The translations under genes were made by a program, and so were the position numbers. Of a DNA stretch of 64,000 nt, positions 19,943 through 31,502 are shown piece after piece (positions within the stretch are counted from its first letter, which is position 1; each line of letters starts with the position of its first letter). The notes below the pieces were generated by a model. That model ran no database searches. It was not told where the DNA came from and saw only the letters and a list, made by a program, of their open reading frames with translations. Location of the stretch: NCBI GenBank assembly GCA_002633025.1, contig NMRB01000248.1, positions 164,119-228,118 on the forward strand. The letters run 5' to 3'. This DNA is from Notospermus geniculatus (lineage: Eukaryota; Nemertea; Pilidiophora; Heteronemertea; Lineidae).

Positions 19943-21933
19943 TTATTGATATCTGTACACCTTGATTATTCGACCGTGTGATACAATGATAGTGTTACCA
20001 TATCTTGTGGCAACTCGGGTTTGTCTGTCTTCTTCTGGTGGAAATGTATGAATTTCCTGGTATTTATAGACGGGCCATTGCAGTGTGGTATCATCTTGAA
20101 GTATATTCAGATAAAAAATACCCTCAACAACATCACCTTCATCAACATGAAAGCCCATGTCAGTGAAAAAGGCATCATCCCAAATAGTTGCTGTTATATC
20201 CAGCTCATCAATGATATCGTCATGCCTCCATGTTATTCTCTGTATTCCAGTGTCCTTCATCTCATAGACCACCAGGCTATTCTTCCCTCCAACAAAGGTG
20301 AATCTCCCTCCACATGATATCATTCTGGGGTGTGTCACGTTATCTCTCCCTTCATCAATTCTATATCTATGTGTGACAGCTCCATCTCTGTCGGTAACCG
20401 TGATTTGTGTCTGTTTCTCATCAATGGACTCGAGAATGACGTACTGGTACAGCATTGTAACGCCCAAGGAAATAGGATGACCGTCACTGATGATATTATG
20501 TGTGGAGGTGATGTTCCCAGTTTCTGGATCCAGCACCTGAATCCTACAGCCAGTTCCGTCTGCTCTAGCACAGAGAAGGGCCAGTTGGTTATCAGGGGTG
20601 GTGGACATGTTATAGAAGGGCAGGACACCATCTCTTAGTGTTCGTTTTAATAATCCAGGATGTTCATAATCATAGATGTCAATGGCGGATGACAGTCCCT
20701 TCTCTATGAATGGGTGAGCAACTGCATAGGATTGTGTCCGAAGGGTTGCTACACATGGGATGAACATATTCTCAGAATCTGCTGGTATTGTGTGGTGGAA
20801 TATCTCCTCAACTTTGAACTCGACACTCTTGTCTTTTCTCACAATTTTCCCCGGAGCCACGGTTATTTTGTTGGCTTTAAACCTGTTGTCTTCATCACAC
20901 AATTTGTGTAGAATAATGTCGCGATAGTTCCTTCCTTCCACTTCATCTCCCACTTTTTCAGTTTGTTCCAATTCCCTCTTCAGCGCAAACAGCTTCTCAA
21001 GGTACATAGACTGATGCTCAGTCTTGGAGAGTAACTCTTTTGCTTGGTTTATTTGGGTCTGTAGCTTGTCCACCATCTCAGACACCTTTCCCAAGTCAGT
21101 CTGAATGTCTCGGATGATCTGGAATTTCACCCTTACTTCTTGTTTCGTGTCCTCCTTCCATCTGATGACCTCGTCAATCACCTCCTGTGCTCGATCTTCA
21201 ATTTGTTTGAAGAGCATATCCTGTCTATCAACCTGTGGCGCCATGGCATTCAACAGGACCAACTCTTGCTGCAGAGTTTGGAGCATCTTGACTTTTCCCT
21301 CCATCTCATCCAGTGTGAGGTTTGTTTTCACAACCTCTCTCCTTATTGCATCACCAATTCTTTCAACATCATGATCCCCATGGTCAGTCAAAACACTGAT
21401 ATTACAAATGGAGGTGTTACACGTTTGACAGAAGATAGCCAAGTTCTTATTATGCAAATCACATTTTGAGGCTTTTTGTGGTGTTTTGCTAACAATGGTG
21501 TCAAAATATGATGTCGTGTTGCTTTATACTTCTTGTGTTCCTCTGAACAAGCTTGGCAGATGTTGACGTGATCACACTCACAGCAGATATTAACTGCTTT
21601 GACTTTCTCTTTGATCTTGTGGTCGCATACCTCACAGATGATTTGCTCCTCTCCTTGGCTTTCGTCTTCCTCAGCGGCAGCAATAGTTCCTACCTCTAAC
21701 TCTGCCAGTTCACAAGGGTCACCAGTGAGGTCTACGAGGCCGTCTACACCATTCCACGGACGTGGACAGTCAGAGCGACAGGTTGGACACTGAAACACTT
21801 CTTCATTGCCCTCTAGGACACTGGACATGCACTCAACACAGAAGCTGTGCTTACATCTGCCAACCACCTTCAAGGTGCGGGACTCAAAACACATCACACA
21901 CGTTGATATGTTTTCTGATGTCTGTGATGCCAT
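19943..21933 (-). pseudogene. TRIM-like RING/B-box gene with one frameshift (TRIM unit 2)
   Basis: Starts MASQ at 21933 with an intact RING and first B-box, closely matching TRIM1. Near 21493-21500 one base is missing relative to TRIM1 (GACACC-ATTG against GACACGAATTG), so the second B-box, coiled coil and C-terminal region (to the stop at 19943-19945) continue in another frame. Everything else is well conserved. Either a young pseudogene, an allele, or a consensus error; the mixed picture cannot be settled here. The coiled coil differs from TRIM1 by carrying an extra LTLDEMEGKVKML stretch. The Kolobok insertion begins five bases after the stop, so its 3' UTR is transposon sequence. Confidence 0.8.
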
Positions 21934-22017
21934 CTTTTGTCGGTTCAGGGCCTGAAATGGAACAACAATGTTCTGAGAGCTTTGGAAATTGCCTAGTTGC
22001 ATTTTCTCCTTATAATT

Positions 22018-22808
22018 AGTCTCTTCAGTAATGTATTTTAATGTGAGACTTCAGCAGAACTTTCTGAGGAACGGCTCTGTGAATCAGTTTTTCCGTAGGG
22101 CAGAAATGAGACACATTGACTTGGTTCGTCCATACTAAAAAAACATAGAATCTATTGAAAAGAGGAACCTGCGGAACTACTGCTCCTGGGAGGCGATGTG
22201 ATCATGAGAGATTGTACGTACTGGTATTTTCGACGTTTCCTCACTGTTGCACTGTGTCAAGGACGTCTTGACACGGCATCATTGCATTGCTTTCGTCTGT
22301 TTTTGTCGTCTTCAATGCATCCACTTGCAGGACCGACCTTTCGGGATAAAACGTTGTGGGGTTTCCTCATTAAGCGTCTCACACGGGGCGGTTTTGAAGG
22401 CGGTTGAACACGGTTCAAGATCGTGCTGAACCTCAGTGACACCGCCTAGACACCGTGAGGGTGTTCGCCATTGACCACTACCTCGTTTTTGAAACAACGA
22501 GATTTTCAAAATGTTTGAAATTTTCACGCGGTTCTCGAAACCGGGAATCACCTATTTGCTGCTTCGCTGCTACCGTGTTTTCACCTTTCACAACCCTTCA
22601 GAACCGATGATGGTTACCATGTTGTTGTCCCCCAACACCTTGTGGCCACCTCACAATATCCCGCAGACCGCATATGGACCATGCATGTGATCATGTCAAC
22701 ACCGTACATGATGCTTCTAACATCAACTTTGACTGCAGTTGTACCGCATGTCTATCTTGATGACAACCGCATCACCACCTCATCCACACCCTGTTTTCAC
22801 CTACTTGT
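22018..22808. repeat. Upstream part of duplicated TRIM unit 2
   Basis: Matches 41330-42240 plus 43252-43310 in TRIM unit 3 at high identity, and 7210-7840 in unit 1 more distantly. It is interrupted after CACCTACTTGT (22808) by the LINE and resumes at 31503. The end of this stretch shows the site before the 1-kb TA-flanked insertion found at 42242. Confidence 0.85.
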
Positions 22809-22915
22809 CTTACTTTATGTACGAATAGCTGATCTTCGCTTTTAGAGTAATTTCGTCTCGGATTTCCGTGTGTGTGTGTCAGTTGAGAGAACTTTTATGC
22901 TCCAGTATTGAGGAA

Positions 22916-23695
22916 ATGCCGAGGACATTACAAACGATCAGGGAGGCGAAGGCCAAATCTATGGAGGCCCTCGAGGAGGCGTACCAATGTCACAGTTTTG
23001 AAGACATTGCAAAGTGTTTCGCACTCATGCATACAGAAGTAACGACCAACATATCTGGTATGTTGAAAGAAGTTTCGTCCATCAAATCTAAAGTTGATGA
23101 CATTGAAAGTAAACATGATCGTTTGCGATGTGATTTTGACACCGCCAAATCCTTCCTAAAATCCGACATCGAGTCTGTAAAGGCCGAATTAACTACGAAC
23201 CTGGAGGCTCGATCTAAGGTAATCGAAAACGACTTGAAAATCCTTGCTGACAATCTAACCAAGCTGAATATATGGGGCCGCAAGTGGAATCTTGTGATCA
23301 AGGGGGTTCCAGGAGCCTTAGCTGAAACGAGCTCCACTACCAAAAAGGCTGCCAAGAACTTCATGGTGAAGGACTTGAAAATGCCCAAAGAAACGGTGGA
23401 TGCTATCCAGTTCGGTGCAGCCCACCGTCTGCCTGGAGGTCGAGAAGGGAAAAAGAACATTATTGTGCGGTTCTTGGATCTTGCGGACAGAGACCTTGTC
23501 CTCAATTCGACGAGAAACTTGACCAGAGGTTCTGGTATGGCTGTCGCAACAGATCTTCCCCCCGAGATCGCCAAGCGTCGGAGCGAGCTACTTAATCAAC
23601 GCTTCGGGATGCCCGCTGATGAGCGTAAACACTACAAAGTGAAGCAGTTGAAGGAAGCGCCCTTCGTCGTTTTGATACGTACAGGCACCTCATAG
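22916..23695 (+). CDS. LINE ORF1 protein
   Basis: About 259 residues from MPRTLQ (an in-frame ATG also exists at 22868). The first half is heptad-like coiled coil (about 45-130). The second half has the ORF1 RNA-binding fold signature: IWGRKWNLVIKGVPG, AIQFGAAHRLPGG, KNIIVRFLDLADRDLVL, then a basic C-terminal domain (PPEIAKRRSELL). Proteins of this kind trimerise and coat the LINE RNA. The frame is undamaged. Confidence 0.85.
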   Translation: MPRTLQTIREAKAKSMEALEEAYQCHSFEDIAKCFALMHTEVTTNISGMLKEVSSIKSKVDDIESKHDRLRCDFDTAKSFLKSDIESVKAELTTNLEARSKVIENDLKILADNLTKLNIWGRKWNLVIKGVPGALAETSSTTKKAAKNFMVKDLKMPKETVDAIQFGAAHRLPGGREGKKNIIVRFLDLADRDLVLNSTRNLTRGSGMAVATDLPPEIAKRRSELLNQRFGMPADERKHYKVKQLKEAPFVVLIRTGTS

Positions 23696-24748
23696 TGACT
23701 CTTCGAGCTCTTCGAGCTGACTTTGTCTGCTTGGACTCTGTAATTCATCTATATTTCATCAATTCGTTTTACTATATCTAAACATAATATAAGTGTGAAA
23801 CCTTGTTCGTTCAAACTCCAATAGGTTGTGAGTACATTCCCTATGGCCACTCAGTGGATAGACGAGTGTTTTTATGTTTCTCAATGTTTTAAAAAATGCA
23901 TAGGTGAACTCATATGTTCTATTTTATATGTTGTTTGTTTACGCACAGTACATGCATATGGCTTGATAAAATTACATGTAGTTTGCTTTCATTCATCTAA
24001 CTACGGCTTACTTGCGCTTATGTGTACCACTCTATTCCCTAATCAACCGTGACCTGACACATAGACGCCCAGTCAGTACCTGTACACGTTAATCTTCAAT
24101 TATTTCCAATGATCGATCTTTTTTGAAGTAGCTTTTTCAACGCCCAGATTATCCTCGCTTTGTGAATTCTGTTTTGGTTCAATCTTCTTACATGTAATCC
24201 GTCCTGTGACATTTTATTTAAAACTGGTATGGTCGCTCTGTCTGACCTTAGGTCGGAACTTATTTGTCCTCATGAGTCTCTCAGCCTTGCTTGTGAACAT
24301 CAATCCTTTCTATATTTTGTTTTATTCCTTCATCATCTTCCTTCTCAACTTGGGTTGCTGTGACCAAGCGGGGCTGAACTTATCTGGAAACTGTAGTTTA
24401 CAGGGTTCGTCTCTCATATCCATGTTACCCTCACTCAGAGCATTCATTTCTACCATATCAAAATTGCCTTATCCTACTGGACTGTAATATCTCCTGCCAT
24501 TGTATCCCGTGAAATGATGGCTTGTACTATCTTGCTGTTGTCACTTGTGATGTTGACCATCACTCATTTGAGGCCTTTGGCCTATGATCCTTGTTTATGG
24601 TACTATACTCTATCCTGTGTTTCGCTGTTTGCCGTCAACCTCCTGTGTGAAGTAGAATGCACTATAATTTGTTTAAGTTGTATGTACATTTGCACCCATT
24701 CCAGTATGATCGTGGCAAGTCTCCCCAAACCGCTACTTCCGTTTATTA

Positions 24749-25533
24749 ATGCCGGTTAGTGTGCAAACATGGAGGGCGCGTATTGGACTTTTCCAGTCAA
24801 AATTTTTCAAATGTGTACGCACCTTTAAGACTAATCACTCGTGTTTCAACTTCCTAGATTTCCGTCTTGCATTGACTACTCTACTACTAATTTGCCTAGC
24901 TGCGGGCAGTTTGTTTCCTGTCCAATGGTCAATCGTTTTTAATTCTTTGAGCCATGTTCTGTGTTTTGCTGTTTGCGTGCTTGGAATCCTAGTTGCTCAT
25001 TTATCGTTTATCTATCTACCGTTCTTAGTAATGATGATGACTGCTAATAAGTATGCCACTATTTTCTGTCCTCGGTCAATCATCCACTTTTGCAGCATCT
25101 TGTGTACAATCATTGTTTTCGTCCCAGGGGTTTTGTCGTTCGGAGTTATATTCTCACAGCCAGATGTTACTAAGCTTCTACTTGTTCTATCTAATGACGT
25201 CGAAAGTAATCCCGGTCCTCATGTCAATCATTTCAATATACTCTTTTCTAACATAAACAGTCTATCGGCAGATAATGGCGATAGATTCGAAGATCTGAAA
25301 CTGCGTTTGAACAGTGAGCGGGTACACTTTGCTGGAATATGTGAGTCCGGAACTAGCATAAACACCGATCTTTTCAATATTGACCACTATCATAAGCTTG
25401 GTATTGATTTTCTTAAACTCCAAGGCCGTGGTTTGGTAGTTTACATACATGAATCAATTGCAGCATCACGCAGGTTTGACCTGGAGGATGTTAAATTCGA
25501 AAACATGTGGTTTGAAATTAAGTTTGATCACAA
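24749..25533 (+). CDS. LINE ORF2, N-terminal part (hydrophobic leader, 2A motif, endonuclease start)
   Basis: Residues 1-150 form an unusually hydrophobic leader with several potential membrane helices (about 38-58, 66-98, 112-135). NDVESNPGP follows at residues 149-157. Then comes the start of an apurinic-like endonuclease: FNILFSNINSLS, GICESG, GRGLVVYIHES, FENMWFEIKF. The frame runs into unrelated sequence at about 25534 and stops. The rest of the endonuclease and the first half of the reverse transcriptase are missing or in the gap. The true start codon is uncertain. Confidence 0.8.
25196..25219 (+). other. 2A-like ribosome-skipping motif DVESNPGP
   Basis: DVESNPGP fits the D-V/I-E-x-N-P-G-P consensus at which the ribosome omits the Gly-Pro bond. 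2A-like peptides have been described in non-LTR retrotransposons of animals and trypanosomes. Here it would release a ~156-residue hydrophobic leader from the endonuclease/RT protein. Confidence 0.85.
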
Positions 25534-25539
25534 ATGAAA

Positions 25540-25890
25540 TGGTCCATGGACCATGTGCTCACCGGGTTGGACATAATAGTCTAATGACAGAGGGAGGTAC
25601 AAATCAGTTATGAGCAATCTGGGTCAAGTCATTCCCAAGTAGGACTTTGATGATTTTTGGGTTTATGCCACCTGGCGGCCATATTGGATGTCCGATTGGG
25701 CCAGAACTTCACATGCACATGAAGGTCATCTGCAGGGGCCACATAGCACATTGGAGCGCTTTGTGTCCAAGTCGTTCCTGAGTTACAGCACTTTGACCTG
25801 CTAACGGACAACGACGGACGACGACGACGACGACGGACGACGACGGACGCACAACCATTGTATAAGCTCACCACGGTGAGCTAAAAATCA
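25540..25890. repeat. Dispersed repeat with GCTCACCG/CGGTGAGC ends
   Basis: GTGCTCACCGGGTT near 25555 and ACCACGGTGAGCTAAAAATC near 25870 are partial inverted ends. A (GAC)-rich run, ACGGACGACGACG, occupies 25808-25850. Its inside is a typical non-coding repeat body. Confidence 0.5.
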
Positions 25891-25934
25891 GAATTTTTAG
25901 TGTTCTATGATTTATTTCACCAGTGAACACTTAC

Positions 25935-28714
25935 CTATAGGATTTGTATCAAAAAATAAGATGGGTGCCCTGAGTACTTTTTCGAATAACTTCTTATGCA
26001 GTCTCCGTGCAGCTTTCACACAAACATGGTACAGGAGCACAGCGCGGAGAAGTCCTAGGATAAAGACCATGACAACAATCCCGGTGAAAATGTAGATGTA
26101 TTCATTGGTGTCCAAAAAAGGTGCGGTAATGTTGGTTTGATTGTATCCATGCGCTGTGAGATTGTCGTGGAGGAGTTGGGCGGCATGCTGCTTTTCTTCA
26201 TTCACAGACCTGAAATGTACAGGCGGAGATTTGAGGTACGAACTGACAATGAGGAGAGCGATTTTTTGTATATCCCGACAGGTCGGCGCTGCGAGCGAAG
26301 TCACCTTTGCGACATCATTGACGTTGAGTCATGAGAAAATGACCTGTACATTTTTCTACAGGAATAATGAGACAAAAGTTTTATTGGTATCACATTTCGT
26401 CGTTTTAAAGCAATGAAATTAGAGAAATTTTCAACTACTAGATGATGTAAGTTTTACTGTCAGGTGACCAAAACAAACAGGTTATTTTCATGCCAGAAAT
26501 AAATTTCGGTCACAACGCTCGCAGCGATGCCGTGTGGTGCTAGTACAGCGCCCTCCTCATAGAGAGGCCACCATAGTGGTGAGGTTTGGGCCTTGAAATA
26601 ACACAATGTAATGTTTTTTTCAGTGTGGCCATTTTTCTGTTTGACTCCCATTGTTCGGAACACACTGGGAAACGGACTTTCGCTGTGTCACTCATTGTCA
26701 AGTCGCACCTTATTCCGTCAATCAATTATAATGTCACACTTGCACACGGGCCACACTGAAAAACCTTACACTGGGACCAGGCATAGCAAGTGCAGTGACG
26801 CCACAAAATATCTCGTGCCTATGCTAGGATGAGCGGCCAGTATCTTTTGTTGAAGTTTTCTAAAAGCCTTGGAAATGAATTGGAAACAATTTGAAGAAAC
26901 ATTCTTCAGATTGTTGACAGGAACAACCTTTCTTCAAAAATTTTCCACACAACACCATAAAATGCGAGAAAACTTTGACAGCAGATGTCGTCTGCTGGAC
27001 TCTGGGGGCAGACGAGAGAAATTACACGTACCAATATGACAACCACCAATCACAGATGATGAAGGATGCTTGAGCCGACAGATTCAACAAGACAAGGAGG
27101 AAAATTTTGAAGCAACTCCCGCTGGCCTTCAAGTACTGTTTATAGACGTGCCACGACACCACGCCCTCAGATCTTTTTTCTTCTCTTTGTGCCGTAACGT
27201 GATCTGGCTGAAAGGAAAGAATCACATATTATGCCTCGACTCCAGTAAAACCATATAAATACTTTTATTGCGATTTCTTGATTGTGTATGAAATCTCCTG
27301 CCGAGATGTAAGGTAGCTTTCTGCTTCTCGTGTTTCACCTCGTCAATTATTGATCAACAATCCTTTAAATACTTTTATTGCGATTTCTTGATTGTGTATG
27401 AAATCTCCTGCCGAGTGTAAGGTAGCTTTCTGCTTCTCGTGTTTCACCTCGTCAATTATTGATCAACAATCCTTTAAATACTTTTATTGCGATTTCTTGA
27501 TTGTGTATGAAATCTCCTGCTGAGTGTAAGGTAGCTTTCTGCTTCTCATGTTTCACCTCGTCAATTATTGATCAACAATCCCTTGTGGGGAGCATTTGTG
27601 AGGCGGTCTAGGAAAACCCGTCGGATGTCACGTTTGAGGCAAGTGTTAATGGCCTTGGTGAACCCGCACATTTCAATAGCTGAAATGTACTACGTAACAG
27701 GTGAACAGTAGCAGATCAATGCACAGGCAATCTGACAGCCCTTGTTGATCACTCAGCGACATCTGACGGGTTTTCCCAGACTGCCAAACGTTTGATAGTT
27801 CGAGATAGTTCATGACCATTTGGTCTAAAATGCTCTGTGTGATGCAAAAATTTGATGTTCTAATGCATTTTGTATTGTGCACAACTTGATTTTTTTGCCT
27901 GTTCGACCAAAATCTGCTTTTTCAGAATATGAACTTTGATCCCTGCCGCGGGTGATATGCAGCCGAGTTGCCACAAAATAGCATGTACCTAACTGTGTAG
28001 AGCCAGCTATCCCCCAAAACCTACTCCCTCATTTCAAACAACAAATCTAACATGATATCAACAGAAAATACACAATTGACAAGTGATACACAATTTACAA
28101 TGACCCACAATTCGAATTTTTAATCATGACGGAACTTTGACCCCCCAAGAATGAAATTTTTACACAATCCACACTTCACAATGACCCACACTTAAAATTC
28201 TTAAATCTCGACAGACAACAGTAATGGTCTGCGAACAATGAGCTCACCTCGGGCTGAAGTCAATAAGAATATACAGAATATTTATTCGAGAACCTACATG
28301 TACATGTATGTATTTTGTTGACAGAATGATGCTGAACGGGCCTATGTATCAAGTTTGAGCACTCTAGGTCAGCTCACTCAAAAGTTACAATGTGTCAAAT
28401 CTAGCACACTCTAGTACACACTTCATATTTCAACATTCTAAACTCTAAATTCTTGATCCAACAGATCCCTAAGATCGTAATATCACACCTACCTGCATTT
28501 CAAAGTCTAAACTCTTCACCGACAACATAGACCCAACATAATCCAGATGTATCTCTTCCTTTGTTGGTAAATCTAACACCTCCTCGACACACTTCACGTC
28601 TTCTGTGCCGCCTTCGTAGAAATCAGGCTCCTCATCTTCGATATTCAGCAAGGCGGCGAAATCCACGCCTGACTTGGCCAGCTCGCTGTATGTGCCGGTG
28701 TCGGCTATTTGGCC
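25935..28714 (-). CDS. ABCC4-like (MRP) ABC transporter, three internal exons
   Basis: Exons 28714-28493, 27207-27032 and 26209-25935, all with GT-AG borders and matching phases (0, 2, 1), form a continuous reading frame. Exon A is the end of nucleotide-binding domain 1 and the linker (GQIADTGTYSELAKSGVDFA then an acidic stretch). Exon B begins the second transmembrane domain (YKQYLKASG, CDWWLSYW). Exon C continues it (EYIYIFTGIVVMVFIL, LHKKLFEKVLRAPILFFDTN). This order is that of MRP4-type exporters of organic anions and cyclic nucleotides. Other exons are absent from the window. The fragment lies between the two halves of a LINE and next to an assembly gap, so its placement here is doubtful. 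Confidence 0.9.
26607..26770. mobile_element. MITE GTAACGTTTTTCAGTG family, copy in ABCC intron
   Basis: Degenerate ends (GTAATGTTTTTTTCAGTGTG, CACTGAAAAACCTTAC) with the family's central GGAACACACTGGGAAACGGA and CTTATTCCGTCAATC. Other copies at 44827, 49303, 49477, 61591 and 62197. Confidence 0.8.
27254..27583. repeat. Three tandem 109-110-bp units
   Basis: AAATACTTTTATTGCGATTT starts units at 27257, 27367 and 27476, nearly identical. The array lies in the intron between ABCC exons A and B. The remaining intron (27590-28490) shows no further feature. Confidence 0.9.
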
Positions 28715-28742
28715 CTGTGGAAAGTAAACAAACTACCATGTA

Positions 28743-29218
28743 AAGCCAGGCGTACATCGCACTTGCAACTGGACGTAACTGATCTGATCAGTCGCTGGTG
28801 ATGTACGCGCTGCATGCACATCGCAAATTCAGCAACTCAGTAAACTAGGAGGACCCAATCAGTTGTCATGTGCTGACTGCGTACATCGCATTTGCGACTG
28901 GCGCAACTCAGGTAATATCCGGGGCGTTGAGACTCGATGAGACTGGATTTCGTTCAGAAAACTCGCACTGATCAGTCGCAAGCCCGCGTACATCGCAGCG
29001 ACTGAACGAAACTGGGTACAACTAGTCGCTAGAAAGTTGAACACGTGCAACTCGTGACGACTGGCAAAATCTCAGTTCCAGCGAGTCGCAAGGGTGCATA
29101 CATCGACCGTTTCTGGTGACTGATCAGTTACCTCCAGTTCCAGCTAGATCCTCCCAGTCGCCAGTAGCTCAGTGGCGACTAGTTGTCTCTAGTCGCAAGT
29201 GTGATGTACGCTAGGCTT
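28743..29218. mobile_element. MITE with AAGCCAGGCGTACATCGCAC ends
   Basis: Right end is the inverse (AAGCCTAGCGTACATCACAC). The 476-bp body repeats GTACATCGCA and CAACTGG-type words several times on both strands, giving a subterminal-repeat pattern. Confidence 0.75.
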
Positions 29219-29291
29219 AAAACTTGTACGATTATTTCAAATTAGTCTATTGTCGCCACTAAGGTCCCCCGGGGCAATAGACGATATTCCT

Positions 29292-29500
29292 CCAAAAGAG
29301 CGCAGCACCGTACAGGGGTCAGCGTCATGACGTCCCGCACGTCATTCATGATGTTTTGAGGTGAGACGAAAAAAATCAGATTGTGTCACGACGTCATGAT
29401 CGCTAAAACAACGGGATTTTTTTTCGAGTCACGTCATGCGTTCAGAAATGACGTGCGGGACATCATGACACTACCCCCGTAAGGTGCTGCGCTCTTTTGG
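29292..29500. mobile_element. Fold-back element, CCAAAAGAGCGCAGCACC ends
   Basis: Arms of about 55 bp, each containing CATGACGTCCCGCACGTCAT or its inverse; the centre also carries TGACG/CGTCA words. 209 bp in all. Confidence 0.8.
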
Positions 29501-29629
29501 AGTGATAGAGTCTATTCCTGGTCAGACCCAATACTCTTTTAAGAGAGACAGAGACAGCGACTCCCTCTGACAATGAAGTTTCCACCGGGGCTCCAGTTTC
29601 CTCCTACATTTCTTTATGTAACTGAAAAG

Positions 29630-30005
29630 NNNNNNNNNNNNNNNNNNNNNNNNNNNNNNNNNNNNNNNNNNNNNNNNNNNNNNNNNNNNNNNNNNNNNNN
29701 NNNNNNNNNNNNNNNNNNNNNNNNNNNNNNNNNNNNNNNNNNNNNNNNNNNNNNNNNNNNNNNNNNNNNNNNNNNNNNNNNNNNNNNNNNNNNNNNNNNN
29801 NNNNNNNNNNNNNNNNNNNNNNNNNNNNNNNNNNNNNNNNNNNNNNNNNNNNNNNNNNNNNNNNNNNNNNNNNNNNNNNNNNNNNNNNNNNNNNNNNNNN
29901 NNNNNNNNNNNNNNNNNNNNNNNNNNNNNNNNNNNNNNNNNNNNNNNNNNNNNNNNNNNNNNNNNNNNNNNNNNNNNNNNNNNNNNNNNNNNNNNNNNNN
30001 NNNNN
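29630..30005. other. Assembly gap (Ns)
   Basis: 376 undetermined bases. The missing middle of LINE ORF2 should be longer than this, so the gap size is probably nominal. Confidence 1.
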
Positions 30006-31324
30006 TGTATATTAATGACATATCTGATTCCATAAATAATTGCAAACTTTATCTTTATGCTGATGATTGCGCATTATTTTTCCCTGTTAATTGCCATGAC
30101 GATCCTCTGGTGTCTCATAACCTCATTCAGCATGATCTAAATCGCGTTGGACAATGGTCCGCAAACTGGAAACTTAGTTTTAAAGGTAGTAAGAGTAAGG
30201 ACGTCCTATTCCAGTCACCTCGTGCACCCCGACGAGTACTTCGTCCATTGGTGTTAGGTAATGATGACATCCCTCGGGGTGACTCTCATAAGCACCTCGG
30301 TGTTATTTTAGATTCCGGCCTCACATTCCATCAACATATTGAATATACTGTCAATAAATGTAATAATAAATTAAACCCCATCGCTGAATTGAAAAATAAG
30401 GTTGGTTCAAAACATTTGCAACAAATGTACAATTCCTACATACTCCCTCACCTGGAATATGGCTCTGTGCTGTTCTCGCAGTCAAGTACTGAATACTTAG
30501 CGAAGCTGGACAAAGTTCATTACAGAGCATCTCTTATCATTAGTGGCTGCGTGCACGGTACAAGTACCATTAAGGTTCTAGAATGCCTCAACTGGCTAAG
30601 TCTTGCGGCCCGTAGAGAGTCTAAACTCCTGTTACTCATGTATGATAATTTGAATGACGATTTACCGCCCTTTCTCTCTCGGCTTTACGATCAGTATCGT
30701 AACCCTATATTCGATAATCGTCTGCGTAATAATCGTGAATTTATAATCCCCGTCCGAACTTCGCATTCTCTCCGTCGTTCAGCAATGCCCTCCTCTATCC
30801 GCCTCTGGAACTTATTACCCCGTGAAATAATGGGCTCTTTTTCACGCAACTCCTTCAAATACAAATTGAAAAGATATGTAGGTCCTAAATACATATACCC
30901 TTCAACTAGGCTCAACCTTGCACGCAAACAGGAAATTATACTGAATAGGGCTCGTTGTGATCTCATTTTTAAAAGCCATCTGTTTGCCCATAACTTCGTC
31001 AATGTGAACGATCCCAGGTGCCCTTGTGGCTACCGTCAACAGTCCACACAGCATGTTCTTTTTAACTGTCCCCTCTTGAATAATCAACGTTCCTTATTTG
31101 AAGCTGATATCAACAGTATTCCTGAATTTGATTCCGTTCAGTACAATTCTAATCCTCTTAGTACACGCTTGCAGATCCTCTTACATGGTTCATCAAATTA
31201 TCGCCATTCTTCTATTAGAAATGTATTGTCCAAAACAGCTGACTTCTTATTGTGTGCCGAAGAATTCTACCAGCCTATCCTGTCCAACACGGTTGCCCTC
31301 AATCTCCAACTTATGTACATGTAA
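30006..31324 (+). CDS. LINE ORF2, C-terminal half (reverse transcriptase)
   Basis: Open from the gap to the stop at 31322-31324, 439 residues. Starts in the catalytic palm: YINDISDSI, YADDCALFF (second and third catalytic Asp), then HKHLGVILDSGLTFHQHI, YNSYILPHLEYGSVLFS and the long C-terminal domain with CPCGYRQQSTQHVLFNCPLL. Undamaged. With ORF1 and the 2A-bearing part at 24.7 kb it belongs to one insertion, as shown by the shared target duplication. CR1/L2-like by overall motif style; exact clade not determined. Confidence 0.88.
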
Positions 31325-31502
31325 ATAATTTGCTATATTTTCGGGAGTTTTGCCACGATCACAGTCTCATCGCCTGCACAATCTGCACCATCACTGCCTA
31401 TATTTCTATGTTACTAGCTAAGAGGGCCAGTAATGCTCTGCTTTGGCCCTCCATTGAATTCTATTGTACTTTTCTCTTTTCAAATAAACAGTATATATAT
31501 AT

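Larger units (their letters stand above)
22809..31500 (+). mobile_element. LINE (APE-type, 2A-bearing) between 10-bp target duplications
   Basis: Left flank ACCTACTTGT (22799-22808) is repeated at 31503-31512, and the unbroken sequence CACCTACTTGTGCC exists near 43306, so the insertion limits are proved. Inside: 5' UTR, ORF1 (22916-23695), an inter-ORF spacer of 1 kb with no recognised product, the 5' part of ORF2 (24749-25533), and the 3' part of ORF2 (30006-31324) with 3' UTR and a TA-rich tail. The stretch 25534-29629 does not belong: it holds ABCC transporter exons and ends in a gap. Confidence 0.85.

Noticed and set aside
22990-23574. A 194-residue minus-strand open frame
   Set aside because: It is the shadow of LINE ORF1 on the opposite strand.
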